NCBI RefSeq assembly: GCF_000746205.1
Contig: NZ_KN050825.1
Location: 228,590 to 292,589, forward strand
From: Halorubrum sp. BV1
GTDB lineage: Archaea; Halobacteriota; Halobacteria; Halobacteriales; Haloferacaceae
Reading direction: 5' to 3'
DNA: 64,000 bases
Program-made: the position numbers and the translations under genes
The notes under the pieces: model-generated
Database searches by the model: none
Seen by the model: only the letters and a program-made list of their open reading frames with translations
What the model was told of the DNA's origin: nothing
In this document: positions 33,811 through 42,825 of the stretch, piece after piece
Numbering within the stretch: the first letter of the stretch is position 1
Layout of the letters: every line of letters starts with the position of its first letter

Positions 33811-35061
33811 TTAGACCCCGGTCGAGTACCGGAGAATACCCGCGATTCCGCCGAACGCGTCGAGCAGCTGTTCACCCTTCTCGAAGTCGGTGGAGATGAA
33901 CTTCGTCTCCGTCCCGCGCTGCTCGGCGATGGTCATCAGGTGTTCGATGACGTCCTCGCGCTCCTCGACGTCGGCGTCCTCGCCGCACTCCGAACACTCG
34001 TGTGTCGGCGTCGAGTGTCGCGCGTCGACGACTTCGTACTCCTCGTGGCCGTTCGGACACTCGTAGACGACGACGTCGGAGCGGAGGTCCTCGGAGATGA
34101 GAAGGCGGTCGACCGAGCCCATGATCAGGTTCCGGCGGGTCTGCTCGAAGCCGTAGGTTGCCTCCTCGCCGGTGTGGAGCTTCTCGAAGAACTCCTCCAT
34201 GTTGCGTTTGTCCTCGACTATCTCCTGGTCGGCGAGTGCCTCGCTGGCGTTGTCGACGAGGTCTTTGAGCCCGGACTCGTCGGTGTAGGCCACGTCGAAC
34301 TTGCCGAGAACCTTGTCCTGTAGCTCGTGGTGGAGGTAGTCGCCGTCGAGGAACTCGTCTTTCGTCGGCGAGGGACCGCCGACTAATATCCCGTCGAGCT
34401 CGTGTCGCTTGTCGACGAAGAGATCGTTGGCCATTCCCGCGACCTCCTGATAGAAGTTGTCGATGGCCTCCAAGCGGAGCCGGGCGAACCGCTGGGCGGA
34501 CTGTCCACCCTTCCGCTGTTTGCCGGGCACGAGCGAGGAGGCGGACTTGACGGGTTCGATCCGCTTGCCCTTCAGCCACCCGACGTTGGCCTCGCGGCGG
34601 TCCAAGACGATGAGCCCGAACAGCCCGGAGTCCTCCAGCATGTGTTCGAGCGGCTCGGTGAGGAACTCGGAGTCGCAGTGATACCGGAACGACTCGACGG
34701 GTTGGGGCGGCGATTCGAGCGTTCGGGTGACCATGTCAGTTTGGCCGCCGCCGGCGTCGATCGCGCCGGAGAAGATCACGATGCCGTTGTCGGGCGGAAA
34801 GGTGTCGTAATAGCGGAGCCGGTCTTTGATCGACGTCAGCGCGTCCTGAACGTTCGTCCGCGTCTGCTTCGACTTGATGTTCGACGCTTCGCTGTGCTCT
34901 TGGGTGACGTGTGCCACCACGTCGGATATCTGCTTGTCTTCGGGGATGTAGATGGTGACGAGTTGCGTGCCGGAGCCCTCGTACTCTTTGAGCTCCTCTA
35001 TGACCTTCCGGAACTCGTACTTCCGGCGGTCCTCGTTCGCCTCCTGTGCGTCGCTACTCAT
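33811..35061 (-). CDS. prf1: peptide chain release factor aRF1
   Basis: 416 residues. The stop-codon recognition motif NIKS (ASNIKSKQTR), the peptidyl-tRNA hydrolysis motif GGQ (KGGQSAQRF) and the C-terminal zinc-binding part (CPNGHEEYEV with CSECGED) are all present. aRF1 recognises all three stop codons and releases the finished protein. Ends only 15 bp from the convergent DtxR gene. Confidence 0.97.
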   Translation of the reverse strand: MSSDAQEANEDRRKYEFRKVIEELKEYEGSGTQLVTIYIPEDKQISDVVAHVTQEHSEASNIKSKQTRTNVQDALTSIKDRLRYYDTFPPDNGIVIFSGAIDAGGGQTDMVTRTLESPPQPVESFRYHCDSEFLTEPLEHMLEDSGLFGLIVLDRREANVGWLKGKRIEPVKSASSLVPGKQRKGGQSAQRFARLRLEAIDNFYQEVAGMANDLFVDKRHELDGILVGGPSPTKDEFLDGDYLHHELQDKVLGKFDVAYTDESGLKDLVDNASEALADQEIVEDKRNMEEFFEKLHTGEEATYGFEQTRRNLIMGSVDRLLISEDLRSDVVVYECPNGHEEYEVVDARHSTPTHECSECGEDADVEEREDVIEHLMTIAEQRGTETKFISTDFEKGEQLLDAFGGIAGILRYSTGV

Positions 35062-35160
35062 TGTCTCAGATACGGTCGCGTGCGTGTAAGTAAGCTTTGA
35101 CCTGTCGATTCGACCGCGATCGGATGACTCGGGGCCGGAGAGAACGGATCCGCGAGCGAC

Positions 35161-36942
35161 CTACATGGACTCCGGCGCTTCGACCCCGAGCACGTCGAGC
35201 GCGTTCGCCATCGTGTGTCTCGCGGCGGCGACGAGCGCGACGCGGGCGGCCCGGAGGTCGTCGCTCTCGGCGGTGACGACCGGACACTCGCGGTAGAAGG
35301 CGTTGTACGCGTCGGCGAACTCGCGGGTGAACGTCGCGATCGTGTGGGGCTCTAAGTCCTCGGCTGCGGACTCGATCGCGGCCGGGAACCGCGCGACCTC
35401 GCGCAGCAGATCCCGCGCCTCCTCGGTTTCGAGGACGCTCGCGTCGACGTCGAGCGGTTCGCCCGGTTCGGGGACGGCCACGCCCTCGGATTCGGCCTCG
35501 TCCAAGATTCCGCAACAGCGCGCGTGGACGTACTGGACGAACGGGGCGGACTGCCCCTCGAAGTCGAGCGCGTCGTCCCACTCGAAGGTGATCGCCTTCG
35601 CGGGCTGTTTCGAGACGATGTCGTACCGGACCGCGCCGATCCCGACCTGGTGGGCGATCCGGTCGACGTCGGCGTCGGTCAGGTCGTCGTCGCGGATGCG
35701 GTCGTCCATCCGGGACTCGACCGCCTCGCGGGCGCGGTCGATGGCCTCGTCGAGCAGGTCGTCGAGCATCACGCCGGTGCCCCGCCGGGTCGACATCTTC
35801 CCCTCCGGGAGGTTAACGTACGAGTAGATGACGTGTCCGAGCCGGTCGACGTCGTTGCCGAGGAGTTCGAGCGTCGCATCGAGCTGGTCGGCCTGCAGCT
35901 TGTGGTCCTCGCCGAGCACGGTCACGGCGCGGTCGTAGTTCGCGAACTTCCACTCGTGGTGGGCCAGATCGCGGGTGGTGTAGAGACTCGTGTCGTCAGA
36001 GCGCAAGAAGACGAGATTCTTGTCTATCCCCCAGTCGTCGAGTTCGAGCTGCCACGCGTCCTCCTCGTAGACGGCGTGGTCTGTCTCCTTGAGTCGCGTC
36101 GCGATCTCGTCTGTCGACCCGTCGCGCATGAATCGGGTCTCCTTGACGAACTCGTCGAACTCTGCCGGCAGGCGCGCGAGGCAGTCTTTCATCCCACCGA
36201 GCACGGTGTCGACGACCTCCCCGACGCGCTCGTACGTCTCCTCGTCGCCGGCTTCGAGTCCCTGAAGGATCGCCGATATCTCCGCTTCCGCGGCCTCGAC
36301 GTCGGCGGAGTCCGCGTTTTCGAGGTAGGCGTTCCCCTTCCGGTAGTAGCGAACGAGGTCGTACTCGGCCCGGTCGCGAGCGGGCTCGGCGTCGAGGTCG
36401 GATTCGTCGAACCGCTCGTACGCCCATGTGAACACCGCCATCTGTCGGCCGGCGTCGTTGACGTAGTAGTGGCGGTCGACGTCGTAGCCGGCGTACGCTA
36501 ACAGGTTCGCCACCGCGTCGCCGACGATGGGGTTTCGCGCGCGTCCAACGTGGACCGGTCCCGTGGGGTTCGCGCTCGTGTGCTCGACGACGACGGAGGT
36601 GTCTCGGTCGGAGAGCGCGCCGTAGTCGGCGTCGGTCGCGGCCGCGTCGAGGGTGTCCGCGAGGTACTGGTCGTTCGCGTGGAAGTTCACGTACGGCCCC
36701 GCGGTGTCGACGCTCGCGAGGTAGGTGGCGTCGTCGACGGCGACCGCCTCGGCGACCCGCGTCGCGACGTTCGGCGGAGCGTCGCCGACCTCGCCCGCGA
36801 GCCGGAAGGCGACGCTTGAGGCGAGCGTCGCGTCCATGTCGTCGGGCGGCCGTTCGATGCCGAGGTCGTCGGTCGGGAGGTCCAAGGCGGCGAGCGCGTC
36901 CGCGAGCGCGGCCTCGACCTCCGACCGGAACTGCCTGAACAT
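35161..36942 (-). CDS. argS: arginyl-tRNA synthetase
   Basis: 593 residues, class I aminoacyl-tRNA synthetase. HIGH-type motif HVGR in TGPVHVGRARNPIVGD (about residue 128), KMSKS-type motif EGKMSTRRGTG (about 380), and a C-terminal DALR anticodon-binding domain ending TMANALDVLGVEAPESM. Length is normal. Same strand as prf1, 99 bp upstream of it; no sign of anything unusual. Confidence 0.96.
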   Translation of the reverse strand: MFRQFRSEVEAALADALAALDLPTDDLGIERPPDDMDATLASSVAFRLAGEVGDAPPNVATRVAEAVAVDDATYLASVDTAGPYVNFHANDQYLADTLDAAATDADYGALSDRDTSVVVEHTSANPTGPVHVGRARNPIVGDAVANLLAYAGYDVDRHYYVNDAGRQMAVFTWAYERFDESDLDAEPARDRAEYDLVRYYRKGNAYLENADSADVEAAEAEISAILQGLEAGDEETYERVGEVVDTVLGGMKDCLARLPAEFDEFVKETRFMRDGSTDEIATRLKETDHAVYEEDAWQLELDDWGIDKNLVFLRSDDTSLYTTRDLAHHEWKFANYDRAVTVLGEDHKLQADQLDATLELLGNDVDRLGHVIYSYVNLPEGKMSTRRGTGVMLDDLLDEAIDRAREAVESRMDDRIRDDDLTDADVDRIAHQVGIGAVRYDIVSKQPAKAITFEWDDALDFEGQSAPFVQYVHARCCGILDEAESEGVAVPEPGEPLDVDASVLETEEARDLLREVARFPAAIESAAEDLEPHTIATFTREFADAYNAFYRECPVVTAESDDLRAARVALVAAARHTMANALDVLGVEAPESM

Positions 36943-37094
36943 ACCGTCCGTTCGACCGGCGGGTTAAAAGGGCCTTCCGAAGCGGCTCGGCCGCGAACGC
37001 GGCACTCCGCGGAGACGTACGGCGCACGGTGGGAGAGGCGGGCTCCGTCGTCCTTCCGTTAGGCCTTTGCGCGGCGGTCCCGTTCGTATACTAG

Positions 37095-37937
37095 ATGGAG
37101 TACCTGCAGCGCCGGGTCGCGCTCGTCGAAGAGCGGCTCGAAGCCGTGATCGGCGAGGTGGAGCCGGACGAGCTGTCCGCTGAGGTCGGTCACGTCGTCC
37201 TCGCCGGCGGCAAGCGAGTCAGGCCCGCGGTGACGATCCTCGCGTGTGAGGCGTTCGACGGCGACCCCGACGACGCCGTCGACTTCGCCGCCGGGATCGA
37301 GTTCGTCCACAACGCGTCGCTCGTGATCGACGACATCATCGACCGCTCCGAGGTCAGGCGGGGCACCCCCTCCGCGTGGGCGGAGTTCGGCTACGGTCCG
37401 GCGATCGTCGCCAGCGACGGGCTGTTAGGCGAGGCGTTCGCGCTTTTTTCCGGCGAGCCGCGCGCGATGCGGACCGTCGCCGAAGCGATGGTCGAACTCG
37501 GCGAGGGCGAGGCGACGGAACTCGCCGCCCGTCCGACCAACGAGGAGGAGTACATGGAGCTGGCCCGCCGGAAGACCGGCGCGCTGTTCCGGGCCGCCGC
37601 CGAGCTCGGTGCGGTCGCGGGCGACGCCGACCCCGACGCGATCGATTCGTTCGGCGAGTACGCAGAGCGCGTCGGCGTCGCCTTCCAGATGCGCGACGAC
37701 GTGTTAGACGCCACCGCCGACGCCGACGCGCTCGGCAAGCCGACCGGACAGGACGCGGAGATGGACCGCCCCTCGGTGGTGCAAGTCACGTCGCTCACAC
37801 CGGACGAAATCGACGAGCGCGCTCGCGAGCAGTCCGAACTCGCGCTGGCCGCGCTCGACCGCGCCGACCCACCCGAGACGGAAGCGATCGAGTACCTCCG
37901 CGATCTGGCCGAGTTCGTCGTCGTCAGAGAGCGGTAA
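37095..37937 (+). CDS. short polyprenyl diphosphate synthase (GGPP-synthase-like)
   Basis: 280 residues. First Asp-rich motif VIDDIIDRSE (DDxxD) and second FQMRDDVLDA (DDxxD) are intact, with the substrate loop AGGKRVRPA. trans-Prenyl synthases of this type make farnesyl or geranylgeranyl diphosphate for archaeal lipids and carotenoids. It is shorter than a standard IdsA (about 330-350) and belongs to the compact haloarchaeal group, so the chain length of the product is open. Confidence 0.88.
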   Translation: MEYLQRRVALVEERLEAVIGEVEPDELSAEVGHVVLAGGKRVRPAVTILACEAFDGDPDDAVDFAAGIEFVHNASLVIDDIIDRSEVRRGTPSAWAEFGYGPAIVASDGLLGEAFALFSGEPRAMRTVAEAMVELGEGEATELAARPTNEEEYMELARRKTGALFRAAAELGAVAGDADPDAIDSFGEYAERVGVAFQMRDDVLDATADADALGKPTGQDAEMDRPSVVQVTSLTPDEIDERAREQSELALAALDRADPPETEAIEYLRDLAEFVVVRER

Positions 37938-38059
37938 GGGATCACCGAGCCGATCGGCCGGCGACTTGTCCGAGATGTCCACACCCGTGGATTTGATCGG
38001 GCGTTCTCACGCGAACGACACTTCGACGTATTCATACTTGTGCGATCACGATCATCGAC

Positions 38060-38773
38060 ATGAATCGAGCAGAGAAGGCGGCCCTCCAGCTGCAGGCGGT
38101 CGCCGTGCTACGCATGCTCAAGGAGACGCGAACGTACGAGGAGCTGTCGGCGGTGACGGGGCTCCCAGCCGGCGACCTGAATCGCTACGTGAACGGCCAC
38201 GTGCTGCCCGGTGCAGATCGGGCGAGCGAGGTCGTCGAAGCGGTGGGTCGCGACGCGCTCGCGGACGAGCTGATCGCCCGCGTTTCGTTCGACGACGAGG
38301 GGTACGTCGACAACAGCGGTGTCGTCTTCGACCAGTCGTTTCTAGATCTGGTCGCGCCGGTCGCCGCCGAGACGTTCTCCTTCGAGTCGCCGGACGTGAT
38401 CCTCACCGCGGCGACCGACGGCATCACGCTCGGTGCGGCCATGGCCTCCTTTTTCGACGCGCGGCTCGCGTACGCCAAGAAGTCGAAAGAGACCGCGGTC
38501 GAGGAGTTCATCGAGTCGCGCCAGCGGCTCGCCTCCGGGATCGAACTCACCTACTACCTGCCCGCGCGCGCCATCGACGCCGGCGACACGGTGCTCGTCG
38601 TCGACGACCTGATACGATCGGGTGAGACACAGGAGCTGCTCCTCGATATCGCCCTGCAGGCCGACGCCGACGTCACCGGCGTGTTCACGCTCATCGCCGT
38701 CGGCGACGAGGGGATGGAGCGCGCGCGAGCGATCACGGACGCCCCCGTCGGCGCGCTGACGACGTTCGAGTAG
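38060..38773 (+). CDS. gfcR: GfcR-type transcriptional regulator (HTH plus phosphoribosyltransferase domain)
   Basis: 237 residues. An N-terminal HTH (TYEELSAVTGLPAGDLNRYVNG) is fused to an orotate phosphoribosyltransferase-like domain whose PRPP loop VLVVDDLIRSGETQ is intact. In Haloferax, GfcR-type proteins activate genes for sugar degradation, so the PRTase part is thought to act as a sensor and not as an enzyme; it is often mis-annotated as pyrE. The stop codon lies in an 8-bp tandem duplication (CGAGTAGG, 38767-38782). Confidence 0.88.
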   Translation: MNRAEKAALQLQAVAVLRMLKETRTYEELSAVTGLPAGDLNRYVNGHVLPGADRASEVVEAVGRDALADELIARVSFDDEGYVDNSGVVFDQSFLDLVAPVAAETFSFESPDVILTAATDGITLGAAMASFFDARLAYAKKSKETAVEEFIESRQRLASGIELTYYLPARAIDAGDTVLVVDDLIRSGETQELLLDIALQADADVTGVFTLIAVGDEGMERARAITDAPVGALTTFE

Positions 38774-38794
38774 GCGAGTAGGCACGTTCACGCA

Positions 38795-38799
38795 TTTTT
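38795..38799 (+). terminator. T-run after gfcR
   Basis: Five T residues 22 bp after the gfcR stop; candidate oligo-T terminator before the permease promoter. Confidence 0.4.
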
Positions 38800-38907
38800 G
38801 GTGACTGATCGGCCGCTCGCTCGACGAATTTGACCACATTCTTGGGTATCGGTGCACTCCGTTCAGCAACACTTATCACCCGATCCGGCGGTATCCACAT
38901 CCGTTCA

Positions 38908-40308
38908 ATGGGGCTTTCAGACACGCTGTCAGCGCGCTTCGACGTAGAGGAGCGCGGTTCCGACGTCGGGACCGAACTTCTCGCCGGACTGACGACGTTC
39001 CTCACGATGTCGTACATCATCGTAGTCAATCCGGTGATCCTCTCGAACGCTATCGACGCCGGAGAGAACACGTTCCAGCTGTTGGCTGTGGTGACGATTA
39101 TCGCGTCGGTCGCGGCAATGCTGGTGATGGGACTGTACGCTGATCTTCCCTTCGGGCTCGCGCCCGGAATGGGGCTCAACGCCTTCTTCGTTGTCGTCGT
39201 CATGGAACTCAACGTGCCGTGGGAGACGGCACTCGCGGCCGTGTTCTTGGAGGGAGTCCTGTTCATCATGCTGACCGCGGCCGGCGCGCGTGAGTACGTC
39301 ATCAGGCTGTTTCCGGAACCGGTCAAGCTGTCCGTCGGTGCCGGGATCGGTCTCTTTCTCGCGTTGCTCGGACTCGAACAGATGCGGATCATCACCGGCT
39401 CCGTGAGTCTCAACCCCGTCATCGCCCTCGACCCGATCGCGATCCTCGCGGCGGCCGGAATTCTGCTCACGTTCGCGCTGTGGGCCCGAGGCATCCGCGG
39501 CGCTATCGTCGTCGGCATCCTACTCACGAGCGTCTTCGCGTATCTCGTCTCCGCACTTGGGGTCGAGCCTCGTCCGGGCGGTGCAGACCAGGGACTCGTC
39601 GATACGGCGACGCTCGCGCCGGGCATCTCCGGTATCACGTACGACCTCGCCGCCTACGACATCTCTCCGCTCGCGTTCGCGTTCGTCGAGGGGTTCCAGA
39701 ACGTCGAGGCGCTCACATTCGCGCTCGTCGTGTTCACGTTCTTCTTCGTCGACTTCTTCGACACCGCCGGGACGCTCACCGGCCTCGGACAGGCGGCCGG
39801 AATGACAGACGAATCCGGTGACCTGCCGGACATCGACAAACCGCTGATGGCCGACGCGGTCGGTACCACGGTGGGCGGACTGCTGGGGACGTCGACGGTG
39901 ACGACGTACATCGAATCGTCCGCCGGAATCGGCGAGGGCGGTCGGACGGGACTGACCGCGCTCGTCGTCGCAGCCCTGTTCCTTCTCTCGCTGCCGTTCG
40001 TACCGCTTCTGTCTGCGATTCCGTCGTTCGCGCCGTACGTCGCACTCGTCGTCGTCGCGGTTATGATGCTTCAGAACGTCACGGAGATCGACTGGAACGA
40101 CCTCGTGCACGCTATCCCCGCAGGACTGACGATCATCATCATGCCGCTGACGTCGAGTATCGCGTACGGGATCGCCGCCGGCCTGCTGAGCTTTCCCGTG
40201 GTCGCGGTGGCCGCCGGCCGCAGCGAGGAGACCCGTCTCGGACACTGGCTGATGGCGCTCGCGTGCATCGGGTACTTCGCGATCCGATTCGGCGCGTTGG
40301 CGAGCTAA
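38908..40308 (+). CDS. NCS2/AzgA-type purine (hypoxanthine/guanine/adenine) permease
   Basis: 466 residues, about 12-14 transmembrane segments. The family opening (ELLAGLTTFLTMSYIIVVNPVIL), the NCS2 substrate-site loop (GLAPGMGLNAFF), and FFFVDFFDTAGTLTG are typical of AzgA purine permeases. It imports purine bases by proton symport. Start ATG 38908 lies about 30 bp after CACTTATC, a likely TATA box. gfcR is upstream, but the T-run and promoter suggest separate transcription. Confidence 0.9.
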   Translation: MGLSDTLSARFDVEERGSDVGTELLAGLTTFLTMSYIIVVNPVILSNAIDAGENTFQLLAVVTIIASVAAMLVMGLYADLPFGLAPGMGLNAFFVVVVMELNVPWETALAAVFLEGVLFIMLTAAGAREYVIRLFPEPVKLSVGAGIGLFLALLGLEQMRIITGSVSLNPVIALDPIAILAAAGILLTFALWARGIRGAIVVGILLTSVFAYLVSALGVEPRPGGADQGLVDTATLAPGISGITYDLAAYDISPLAFAFVEGFQNVEALTFALVVFTFFFVDFFDTAGTLTGLGQAAGMTDESGDLPDIDKPLMADAVGTTVGGLLGTSTVTTYIESSAGIGEGGRTGLTALVVAALFLLSLPFVPLLSAIPSFAPYVALVVVAVMMLQNVTEIDWNDLVHAIPAGLTIIIMPLTSSIAYGIAAGLLSFPVVAVAAGRSEETRLGHWLMALACIGYFAIRFGALAS

Positions 40309-40437
40309 CTCGGCACGCGCCGACAGATCGCGCGCACTACCCTCTCGGCTCAACCGCCTTCTCTGATGCACCGCCCGTGCGCGCGACGCGCACCGACCGC
40401 AGTACTTCTTTACGCGTCTGTCCCGTACGTGACGGCG

Positions 40438-40692
40438 ATGGCTGACCTGACGCTGTACGAACTGGATGGGTGCCCGTACTGTGCGAAAGTGAAGACCAAA
40501 CTCGCCGACCTCGGCGTGGAGTACGACTCCGTCACGGTCCCGCGCTCGCACGGCGAGCGAACCGAAGTCGAGGAGATAAGCGGCCAGACCGGCGTCCCCG
40601 TGCTCGTCGACGAGGCCAACGGCATCGAAGGGATGGCGGAGAGCGACGACATCGTCGAGTACCTCGACGAGACGTACGGCGACGCGAGCTGA
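40438..40692 (+). CDS. glutaredoxin-like thiol-disulfide protein
   Basis: 84 residues: a single thioredoxin-fold domain with active site CPYC (residues 12-15, DGCPYCAKVK), the cis-Pro segment TGVPVLVDE, and the C-terminal IVEYLDETYGD. Haloarchaea lack glutathione and use gamma-glutamylcysteine, so it probably works with that thiol. TTCTTTACG about 30 bp before the ATG is a fitting TATA box. Confidence 0.92.
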   Translation: MADLTLYELDGCPYCAKVKTKLADLGVEYDSVTVPRSHGERTEVEEISGQTGVPVLVDEANGIEGMAESDDIVEYLDETYGDAS

Positions 40693-40778
40693 CGGCGAGA
40701 ACGGACGCCGCACCGATCCCGCCGGACTGTGACGCCCGCAGTCGACCACGAGGCTATTTATTCGACCGCATCAACGTG

Positions 40779-41174
40779 GTGAGCGTGCGCCTCGTCCACC
40801 GCCGTGACACGTCCGACGAGCAGACGGCGGCCGGAGCCGAGAGCGAGGGCGAGATCGAGACCGTCCTCGCCGGCGACGTCGACGTCGCCCGATCGACGCT
40901 CGAACAGGCTCGCGGCCTGATGTTTCGGCGCTCCGTCTCCGACGGCTACGCGCTCGTGTTCCCGTTCGGGGACGCGGACACCCAGTGGCTCCACATGCTC
41001 TTTGTCCCCTTCGCTATCGACGCGCTGTGGCTCGTCGACGGCGCGGTGACAAAACGGAAACGGCTCGCCCCGTTCGTCGGACTCGGCCGGGGACGCGCCG
41101 ACACGGTCGTCGAGCTGCCGGCCGGCGCGGCCGACGAGGTCGCGGTCGGCGACGAGGTTCAGCTCGTCGAGTGA
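40779..41174 (+). CDS. DUF192 family protein
   Basis: About 131 residues from GTG 40779 (GTG 40776 and 40785 are alternatives); TATA box CTATTTAT at 40753-40760 favours a start near 40780. The DUF192 signatures LEQARGLMFRRSV, FVPFAIDALWLVDG and ADTVVELPAGAAD are present. The domain is a small beta barrel of unknown function, often exported in bacteria; here there is no signal peptide. Convergent with the histidine kinase gene. Confidence 0.85.
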   Translation: MSVRLVHRRDTSDEQTAAGAESEGEIETVLAGDVDVARSTLEQARGLMFRRSVSDGYALVFPFGDADTQWLHMLFVPFAIDALWLVDGAVTKRKRLAPFVGLGRGRADTVVELPAGAADEVAVGDEVQLVE

Positions 41175-41215
41175 GCGCGGCGGCGCGATCGCGACAGCGA
41201 GCGACCCCGGTCGCA

Positions 41216-41261
41216 TCGCACCGCTCAGCCGGTCCGGGTCGCACCGCTCAGCCGGTCTCGG
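41216..41261. repeat. 23-bp tandem duplication across the histidine kinase stop codon
   Basis: TCGCACCGCTCAGCCGGTC followed by four bases is present at 41216-41238 and again at 41239-41261 with only the last bases differing. The second copy contains the stop codon (complement TCA at 41248-41250) of the minus-strand kinase gene. Confidence 0.85.
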
Positions 41262-42741
41262 CCGTCTTGAGTTCGATCTCGATCCGGCTCCCACCGTCCC
41301 TGCTCTCGGTGATGTCTAAGGCTCCGCCGCTCGCCCCGACGATCCAGTTGACGTACCAGAGCCCGAGGCCGCTCGCGTGATCGAGCGGCGTCTCCTCGCC
41401 GGTGAGCACCGCCTGTTCGGTTGGAGGAATACCGGGGCCGTCGTCGTCGACGACCAGCGACGTCCACGACTCGCTCGGCAGCTCCACGGCCGAGATCTCG
41501 ACGCGCGGATTCGCAGTGTCGTTGTGTCGGATCGCGTTGTCGACGAGCTCCGCGAGCGCCTCGGCCAGGTAGCCGATCGCGGTGACGGTGACTCCCTCGG
41601 GCACGTCGACGTCGATCGCGGCGCGCTCGCGGAGGTCTCTCGGCAGCGACGCGACCGCCTCGGCGACTGTCTCACGGAGGTCGAGCGGCTGCGGGTCCGG
41701 CCGGTCGGCGAGCAGTCGCTCGACCTTCCGTGCCGTCTCGCCGAGCCGTAGCAGCCGCTCCGCGGTGTCGACGACGCGGTCGAGCTCCGCGGCGCGTTGC
41801 GGATCGTCGGTGGCCTCGATCGCCCGTTCGGTGAACCCCGTCACCACGTTGAGGTCGTTGCGGAAGTTGTGTCGTAACACCCGCGTCAACACGGCGAGTC
41901 GCTCCTCTCGGAGCGAGGTCGCAGTCACGTCCTCGCCGATCCCGACCGCGCCGACCACCTCGTCGCCGTCGGTGATCGGTCCGAGCGTGAGCCGGTAGGC
42001 GACGCGCTCGCCGGAGCGGGTGAGAAGCGTCACCTCCCGGTCGACGCGCTCGCCGTCGCGGTACACCCGGCGGAGCATCTCGGTGACGCTCGCTCCGCCC
42101 GCGCCGCCTCCGCGGTCGGGACCAGAGTCAACGAACAGCGAGGTGAGTTCGGTCGACGACAGCTCGCGTCCCTCGTAGCCGGTGTCCGCGGCGAACCGGT
42201 CGTTCCACCGGTGGAGGGTGCCGTTCGCGGTGCACTCGAACAACGCGCCCGGAAGCGTCGACGCGATCGCCTCCGTGACGCGCAGCTGCGACCGCAGTTG
42301 GCTCTCGGCTCGAAGGCGGTCCGTGACGTCGGTGACCCCGACGATCAGCCACTCGTCTCCGTCGACCGTCGACAGCCGCGGCGTGAGTTCGAGCCGTTGT
42401 CGACTCTCATCTCCGTCGACCGGTTCCGTCTCCACCGCGACCGTGCCGGCGTCACCGTCGGCGGTTCGGGCGCGGTCGATCGCCGTGTCGACCGAATCGC
42501 CGTCGACTGTGGTCCCGGCGGCAGTGAGGGTGGACAGATCGAGCACCCGCAGCGCCGCGGGCTCCCGATCGAGGAGGGAGACGGCGGGTGAGTTCGCCGC
42601 CCGGATCGCGTGCGTCTCCGGATCGCACGCGAGCGCCGGCGTCGGCATCGCGGACAGCACCGACCGGAGGGCGGGCGACACGGGATCGTCTCCGGACGGG
42701 AGATCTCCGCTCGACCCGCCGTCGCCCTCGCGGCGTTCCAT
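41248..42741 (-). CDS. cytoplasmic PAS-domain sensor histidine kinase
   Basis: 497 residues, no membrane segment. Two PAS domains (about residues 25-145 and 155-280) precede the kinase: H-box VLRHNFRNDLNVV, N-box ELVDNAIRHND, G1 VDDDGPGIPP and G2 ASGLGLWYVNWIV. The HNFRND form of the H-box is the common haloarchaeal type. It probably senses redox or a small ligand through PAS; no response regulator gene is adjacent, so the partner is unknown. Confidence 0.92.
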   Translation of the reverse strand: MERREGDGGSSGDLPSGDDPVSPALRSVLSAMPTPALACDPETHAIRAANSPAVSLLDREPAALRVLDLSTLTAAGTTVDGDSVDTAIDRARTADGDAGTVAVETEPVDGDESRQRLELTPRLSTVDGDEWLIVGVTDVTDRLRAESQLRSQLRVTEAIASTLPGALFECTANGTLHRWNDRFAADTGYEGRELSSTELTSLFVDSGPDRGGGAGGASVTEMLRRVYRDGERVDREVTLLTRSGERVAYRLTLGPITDGDEVVGAVGIGEDVTATSLREERLAVLTRVLRHNFRNDLNVVTGFTERAIEATDDPQRAAELDRVVDTAERLLRLGETARKVERLLADRPDPQPLDLRETVAEAVASLPRDLRERAAIDVDVPEGVTVTAIGYLAEALAELVDNAIRHNDTANPRVEISAVELPSESWTSLVVDDDGPGIPPTEQAVLTGEETPLDHASGLGLWYVNWIVGASGGALDITESRDGGSRIEIELKTAETG

Positions 42742-42825
42742 CGCTACCTCTGTCGACGCGGTCGCGACTTATTGGTTTGGGGGTGGGATCGACGGAATCG
42801 CCGACGGAGCCGTTCGATCGCCGCG

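Noticed and set aside
38774..38907. Possible purine riboswitch before the permease gene
   Set aside because: No conserved aptamer core is seen, and the TATA position leaves essentially no 5' leader.
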